The notes under the pieces were generated by a model. That model saw only the letters and a program-made list of their open reading frames with translations, ran no database searches and was not told the origin of the DNA. A stretch of DNA of 9,877 nt from an uncultured Verrucomicrobiota bacterium. Lineage in GTDB: Bacteria > Verrucomicrobiota > Verrucomicrobiae > Opitutales > Opitutaceae. Positions 6,891-9,877 of this stretch are shown here, piece by piece (within the stretch, counting starts at the first letter, position 1; every line of letters begins with the position of its first letter). The stretch covers positions 1-9,877 of the forward strand of contig CAMLNJ010000067.1 of the NCBI GenBank assembly GCA_946481225.1, written 5' to 3'. The translations under genes were made by a program, and so were the position numbers.

Positions 6891-8114
6891 TCAGCCCGCC
6901 GCCTTCGTGGCGAAAACCTTGCGCAGGATGTCGACCGACTCGGCCAGCTCCGCCTCCGTCGCCACAAGGGGCGGCAGGAGCCGGATCACGTTGCCGCCCG
7001 CGATCGGGCAAAGCATGCCCGCCTCGCGCAGCGCCGCGACATAAGGCGCCGGATCGCTCGTGAGCTGCAGACCGACCATGAAGCCCAGCCCGCGCACGCC
7101 GCCCAGCTGCGCCGGGAATTCCGTCGCAAGCTTCGCCAGCGCCGCGTGCCAACCCGGGCTGACGCGCGCGATGTGTTCGCAGAGTTTTTCGTCGCGGATG
7201 ATGTCCAGCGTCGCGAGCGCCGCCGCGCAGGCCAGCGGCGTGCCGCCGAAGGTCGTGCCGTGCATGCCCGGCTGGAAAAGATCCGCCGCGCCCTCGCCGA
7301 TCCAGATCGCGCCGATCGGGAAACCGCCGCCGAGGCCCTTCGCCATGCCGATGGCGTCGGGCCGCACGCCCGCGTGCTCGAAGGCGTAGAACTTGCCCGT
7401 GCGGCCCACGCCGCACTGCACCTCGTCGAGCATGAGCAGCAGGTTGTGCTTGTTGCAGAGCGCGCGCAGCCCGAGGAGGAACTCGGGCGTGGCCGGCGTC
7501 ACGCCGCTCTCGCCCTGGATCGTCTCGATGAAGATCGCCGCCGTCTGCTCGTCGACCAGGGCCTCGAAGCTCGCGAGGTCGTTGATCTCGCCAAACGCGA
7601 AACCCGGCACCAGCGGGCGGAAGCCCTTCTGGATTTTCTCCTGCGGCGTGGCGCTCATGCCGCCGAAGGTGCGGCCATGGAAGGCGTTCTTCGCGGCGAT
7701 CACCTTGAAGCATTTGCCCTCTTCGCCGGTCTTCCGCATCCCGTGCAGGCGCGCGAGCTTGAGCAGGCCCTCGTTCGCCTCGGCGCCCGAGTTGCAAAAA
7801 AACACCCGCCCCGGCCCGGCGAGCTGCACGAGCCGCTTGGCCAGCTCGCCCTGGAGCGGGTTGCGGTAGAGGTTGCTCACGTGCGCGAGCGTGGCGGCCT
7901 GCTCGGAAACCGCCTTCACCCAGCGCGGGTGCGCGTGGCCCACGGCGTTGACCGCGATGCCCGAGGCGAAGTCGAGGTAGCGCTTGCCCGAATCATCCCA
8001 CACGCGGCAGCCCTCGCCGCGCGCCAGCGTGATGGCGGGGCGGCCGTAGTTGCGCAGCACATACGTGTCATACGCGGCCTCGGTGGCGGTCTGGGTGATC
8101 TGGGTCTGGGACAT
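6891..8114 (-). CDS. argD: Acetylornithine aminotransferase (PLP class III)
   Basis: The predicted product has 407 residues, the usual length for ArgD. It is a cytoplasmic PLP enzyme that converts N-acetylglutamate-5-semialdehyde and glutamate to N-acetylornithine and 2-oxoglutarate. Visible motifs are the cofactor phosphate-binding region CNSGAEANE (107-115), NAFHGRT (143-149) that stacks on the PLP ring, LDEVQCGVGRTGKFYAFEH (229-247) with D230 for the pyridine nitrogen, and the Schiff-base lysine K259 in MAKGLGGGFPIGA. HGTTFGGTPLACAAAL at 285-300 is also typical. ArgD enzymes often also act as succinyldiaminopimelate aminotransferase in lysine synthesis, and nothing in the sequence excludes that here. 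The gene follows argB in the same direction. The 126-nt spacer is taken up by an inverted heptad repeat that ends about 4 nt before this ATG, so the start codon lies next to an AT-rich leader without a Shine-Dalgarno sequence. Other class III aminotransferases are possible in principle, but the neighbours argB and argJ settle the call. Confidence 0.97.
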   Translation of the reverse strand: MSQTQITQTATEAAYDTYVLRNYGRPAITLARGEGCRVWDDSGKRYLDFASGIAVNAVGHAHPRWVKAVSEQAATLAHVSNLYRNPLQGELAKRLVQLAGPGRVFFCNSGAEANEGLLKLARLHGMRKTGEEGKCFKVIAAKNAFHGRTFGGMSATPQEKIQKGFRPLVPGFAFGEINDLASFEALVDEQTAAIFIETIQGESGVTPATPEFLLGLRALCNKHNLLLMLDEVQCGVGRTGKFYAFEHAGVRPDAIGMAKGLGGGFPIGAIWIGEGAADLFQPGMHGTTFGGTPLACAAALATLDIIRDEKLCEHIARVSPGWHAALAKLATEFPAQLGGVRGLGFMVGLQLTSDPAPYVAALREAGMLCPIAGGNVIRLLPPLVATEAELAESVDILRKVFATKAAG

Positions 8115-8116
8115 GG

Positions 8117-8228
8117 AAATCTATGATTTACGATGGATGATTTATGATTGGAGGAAACCGACATCTGGACGCGGGCGCGATGCGCGCGGCCCGACAAACC
8201 ATCAATCCTCAATCATAAATCATAAATG
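8117..8228. repeat. Inverted pair of AT-rich heptanucleotide repeat arms filling the argB-argD spacer
   Basis: The left arm (about 8119-8153) reads in 7-bp units ATCTATG, ATTTACG, ATGGATG, ATTTATG, ATTGGAG. The right arm (about 8200-8227), read on the minus strand, gives ATTTATG, ATTTATG, ATTGAGG, ATTGATG. A perfect 12-bp inverted match, GATTTATGATTG, joins 8139-8150 with 8210-8221, and it extends to 18 bp with two mismatches outward (8133-8150 with 8210-8227). Allowing one bulged G it also runs inward through AGGA. The arms are only about a quarter to a third G+C, against two thirds or more around them. The core (8156-8199) is G+C-rich and holds a CCGACA direct repeat (8158-8163 and 8191-8196) and a small GCGC-GAT-GCGC stem. 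It could form a long stem-loop in DNA or in the argB-argD mRNA. No reading frame or transposase is present. Confidence 0.8.
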
Positions 8229-8240
8229 CGCGGCAGCGCC

Positions 8241-9125
8241 TCAGCCCTGCACGATCTCGGTGCCGATGCCCTTGTCGGTGAAAATCTCGAGCAGGAGCGA
8301 ATGCGGCAGACGTCCGTCGATGAAGTGGACGCGCTGCACCCCTTCCTGGAGGGCGCGGACCGCGCTCATCACCTTCGGGCGCATGCCCTTGTCGATCACG
8401 CCGCGCTTCTTCAGTTCGTCGACCTGGGAGCTCTTGAGCGTGGAGATGAGCGAGTCGGCGTCGGGCGGGTTGGCGAGCAGGCCGGGAACATCGCTCATGA
8501 AAACGAGCCGGCGCGCGCGCAAGGCGGCGGCCACGCGGCTGGCGACGAGGTCGGCGTTTACGTTGTAAGGCTTGCCGTCGCGACCCTCGGCCACGGGCGA
8601 GATCACGGGCACGTTGCCCTCGGCGATCTCCTTCTTGATGAGCTTCACCTTCACTTCGACGACCTCGCCGACGTAGCCGAGATCGACCGGCTGGCCGTTG
8701 TCGTCGACCGTGAGCTTCTCGCACACGAGCACGGTGTCGCCGGCGAGGCCCTTGGGCTTGGCGCGGGCGAGGGAGATCGCGTCGCAAACGTCCTTGTTCA
8801 CGATCTCGTCGAGCGTCTTCTTCACGATGCCGACCGTGGCCTCGTCGGTGATGCGCATGCCGTTGGGCGCGAATTGCGACTTCAGGCCGGACTGCTCCAT
8901 CGCCTTGGTGATGGCCTTCCCGCCGCCATGCACGACGACGACGTTGATCCCGCACGCGGCGAGAAAGGCGATGTCGTAGGCGACGCGATTGCGCACCGCC
9001 GGATCGGGGTCGTCCATGAAGCTCCCGCCGTATTTCACGACGAAAGTGGACCCGCGAAAGTCCTGGATGTAGGGCAGCGCCTCGAGAAGAACCTTCGCCT
9101 TGGCGGTGATGTCGGAAACGTTCAT
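8241..9125 (-). CDS. argB: Acetylglutamate kinase, probably arginine-inhibited type
   Basis: From the ATG at 9125 the product has 294 residues, normal for ArgB. It phosphorylates N-acetylglutamate with ATP in the second step of arginine synthesis, in the cytoplasm. Amino-acid-kinase motifs are clear: [10 protein letters not shown] (28-37) with K31, VVVVHGGGK (62-70) for the nucleotide phosphates, GMRITDE (89-95) with substrate-binding R91, [10 protein letters not shown] (187-196), FMSDVPGLL (209-217) and GMRPKV (247-252) with K251. The N-terminal helix [20 protein letters not shown] before the fold and the C-terminal [18 protein letters not shown] resemble hexameric arginine-sensitive enzymes such as that of Thermotoga, so feedback inhibition by arginine is inferred. 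A longer frame to 9182 exists (MWWKSRR...), but those 19 residues do not look like ArgB, and the 9125 start matches the family. No clear Shine-Dalgarno sequence is visible. It is divergent from argJ across 139 nt and is first in a minus-strand run with argD. Confidence 0.97.
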   Translation of the reverse strand: MNVSDITAKAKVLLEALPYIQDFRGSTFVVKYGGSFMDDPDPAVRNRVAYDIAFLAACGINVVVVHGGGKAITKAMEQSGLKSQFAPNGMRITDEATVGIVKKTLDEIVNKDVCDAISLARAKPKGLAGDTVLVCEKLTVDDNGQPVDLGYVGEVVEVKVKLIKKEIAEGNVPVISPVAEGRDGKPYNVNADLVASRVAAALRARRLVFMSDVPGLLANPPDADSLISTLKSSQVDELKKRGVIDKGMRPKVMSAVRALQEGVQRVHFIDGRLPHSLLLEIFTDKGIGTEIVQG

Positions 9126-9191
9126 TAAAAGTGGACTGGAAAACGTCGGGTAAATCACCGCGCGCCGGCTTTTCCACCACAATCTGGAAGC

Positions 9192-9202
9192 GTAACGGTT
9201 AC
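9192..9202. promoter_or_regulatory. Small perfect palindrome in the divergent argB-argJ spacer, possible operator
   Basis: GTAAC-G-GTTAC is a perfect 5-bp inverted repeat around one central base, in the middle of the 139-nt region from which argB (minus) and argJ (plus) diverge. A shared control site for both genes would fit this place. It does not match the classical ArgR box, which is an AT-rich 18-bp imperfect palindrome, and it is short enough to arise by chance. I could not define a convincing -35/-10 pair for either gene. Confidence 0.25.
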
Positions 9203-9264
9203 TCCGGATTCGCCGGCCGGAATTTCCCCTTCACTTCGCGGCCCGCGGCCTCAGATATCCGCGC

Positions 9265-9877
9265 GTGCCCAGCACCCAGAACACCTTCCCCGCCCGCGAC
9301 GCCCATCGCGCCTGGCTCGCCAGCCAGGCCGCCCTCCCGCAGGGCTTCCGCGTCGGCACCGCGCGCTTCGACTTCGTCCCGAAGGAGGCGCCCAAGCCGT
9401 CCAAGATGACGCTCACGCTCATCGCCCTCGACGCGCCCACCCCGGACTTCGCCGCCGTGTTCACCAAGAACGCCTTCCCCGGCGCGCCCGTCATCGTCGG
9501 TCGCAAGCGCCTGGCGGAGCCCAAGCTCGGCGCCATCCTCGTCAACAACAAGATCTCCAACGTCTGCGCCCCCGGCGGTGTCGAGGCCAGCGAGGCCGTC
9601 TGCGCCGCCGCCGGCAAGCTGCTCGGGCTCGCCCCGACCGAGATCCTCCCCTGCTCCACCGGCGTCATCGGCTGGGGCCTGCCGGTCGAGGCCATGGTCG
9701 AAAACCTGCCCAAGGCGACCGCCGCGCTCGCCGCCGGCTCCATCCTGCCCGCCGCCGAGGGCATCGTGACCACCGACCTGTATCCGAAGGTTCGCTACGC
9801 CGCGGTCGGCGCCGGCCGCGTGGTCGGCATCGCCAAGGGCGCCGGCATGATCGAGCCCAACCTCGCCACGATGCTGG
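9265..9877 (+). CDS. argJ: Bifunctional ornithine acetyltransferase / N-acetylglutamate synthase, N-terminal (alpha) chain; cut by window end
   Basis: From a GTG at 9265 the frame runs to the edge, giving 204 residues of a protein usually near 400. ArgJ moves the acetyl group from N-acetylornithine to glutamate, and some ArgJ enzymes can also make N-acetylglutamate from acetyl-CoA. Key residues can be placed: the oxyanion-hole region [15 protein letters not shown] (130-144), VTTDLYPK (168-175), the active-site lysine K191 in [14 protein letters not shown], and T202, the nucleophile set free by self-cleavage between A201 and T202. K191 and T202 are 11 residues apart, as in characterised ArgJ. 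The visible part is therefore almost exactly the alpha chain. The loop that is usually NSGNANACTG reads [13 protein letters not shown] (93-105), a clear departure. No ATG lies in frame upstream before the stop at 9193-9195, which supports the GTG start. There is no visible Shine-Dalgarno site. The gene is divergent from argB. Confidence 0.95.
   Translation, partial: MPSTQNTFPARDAHRAWLASQAALPQGFRVGTARFDFVPKEAPKPSKMTLTLIALDAPTPDFAAVFTKNAFPGAPVIVGRKRLAEPKLGAILVNNKISNVCAPGGVEASEAVCAAAGKLLGLAPTEILPCSTGVIGWGLPVEAMVENLPKATAALAAGSILPAAEGIVTTDLYPKVRYAAVGAGRVVGIAKGAGMIEPNLATML

Noticed and set aside
5601..8126. An 841-codon open frame on the plus strand opposite the DUF3142 gene and argD
   Set aside because: It is antisense to argD, whose catalytic motifs are unmistakable, and its product is low-complexity Arg/Pro/Leu.
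8117..8228. CRISPR array or insertion sequence as the explanation for the repeat between argB and argD
   Set aside because: The units are 7 bp, contiguous and inverted between arms, with no spacers of regular length, no transposase frame and no clear target-site duplication.
9126..9182. N-terminal extension of ArgB up to the ATG at 9182
   Set aside because: The extra 19 residues ([12 protein letters not shown]...) do not resemble ArgB, while the ATG at 9125 gives the usual family N-terminus.

Overview
The window is very G+C-rich and reads as a fragment of a Verrucomicrobiota chromosome, most likely from the Opitutaceae. Three things suggest this: a secreted protein with a PEP-CTERM-type tail of the VPEAATYG form, a cluster of large signal-peptide or TPR-like proteins of unknown function, and the style of the ArgB, ArgD and ArgJ proteins. 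The taxonomic call is inference from composition and protein style, because no rRNA or other marker gene is present.

Layout. Positions 1-690 (+) hold the C-terminal part of a Thr/Ser-rich surface or pilus-associated protein. Positions 882-1952 (+) encode an exported PEP-CTERM protein. Positions 1989-3440 (+) encode a one-helix membrane protein with a Cys-rich N-terminus and a helical, TPR-like remainder. It converges tail to tail, 29 nt apart, with a minus-strand block. Read in its own direction from right to left, that block is argB (8241-9125), argD (6891-8114), a DUF3142-type exported protein (5502-6833) and a large exported TPR-like protein that starts CGPFFP after its signal peptide (3470-5515). 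argJ (9265 to the window end, +) is divergent from argB and is cut by the right edge, exactly at its self-cleavage motif ATML.

How the genes work together. ArgJ recycles the acetyl group from N-acetylornithine to glutamate, ArgB phosphorylates N-acetylglutamate, and ArgD makes N-acetylornithine. The window therefore holds the cyclic arginine pathway apart from ArgC and the later steps. ArgB has the N-terminal helix typical of arginine-inhibited enzymes, which fits the cyclic pathway. The DUF3142 gene and the CGPFFP/TPR gene overlap by 14 nt, so they are probably translationally coupled and act together outside the cytoplasm. Their function is unknown to me, and this pair is the best candidate here for an undescribed system.

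The most striking non-coding structure fills the 126-nt argB-argD spacer. Two AT-rich arms built of degenerate 7-bp units related to ATTTATG stand in inverted orientation around a short G+C-rich core. This contrasts sharply with the surrounding DNA and looks like an interspersed repeat or large hairpin. No tRNA, rRNA, CRISPR array or insertion sequence was seen, and no stretch longer than 300 bases lacks a gene.
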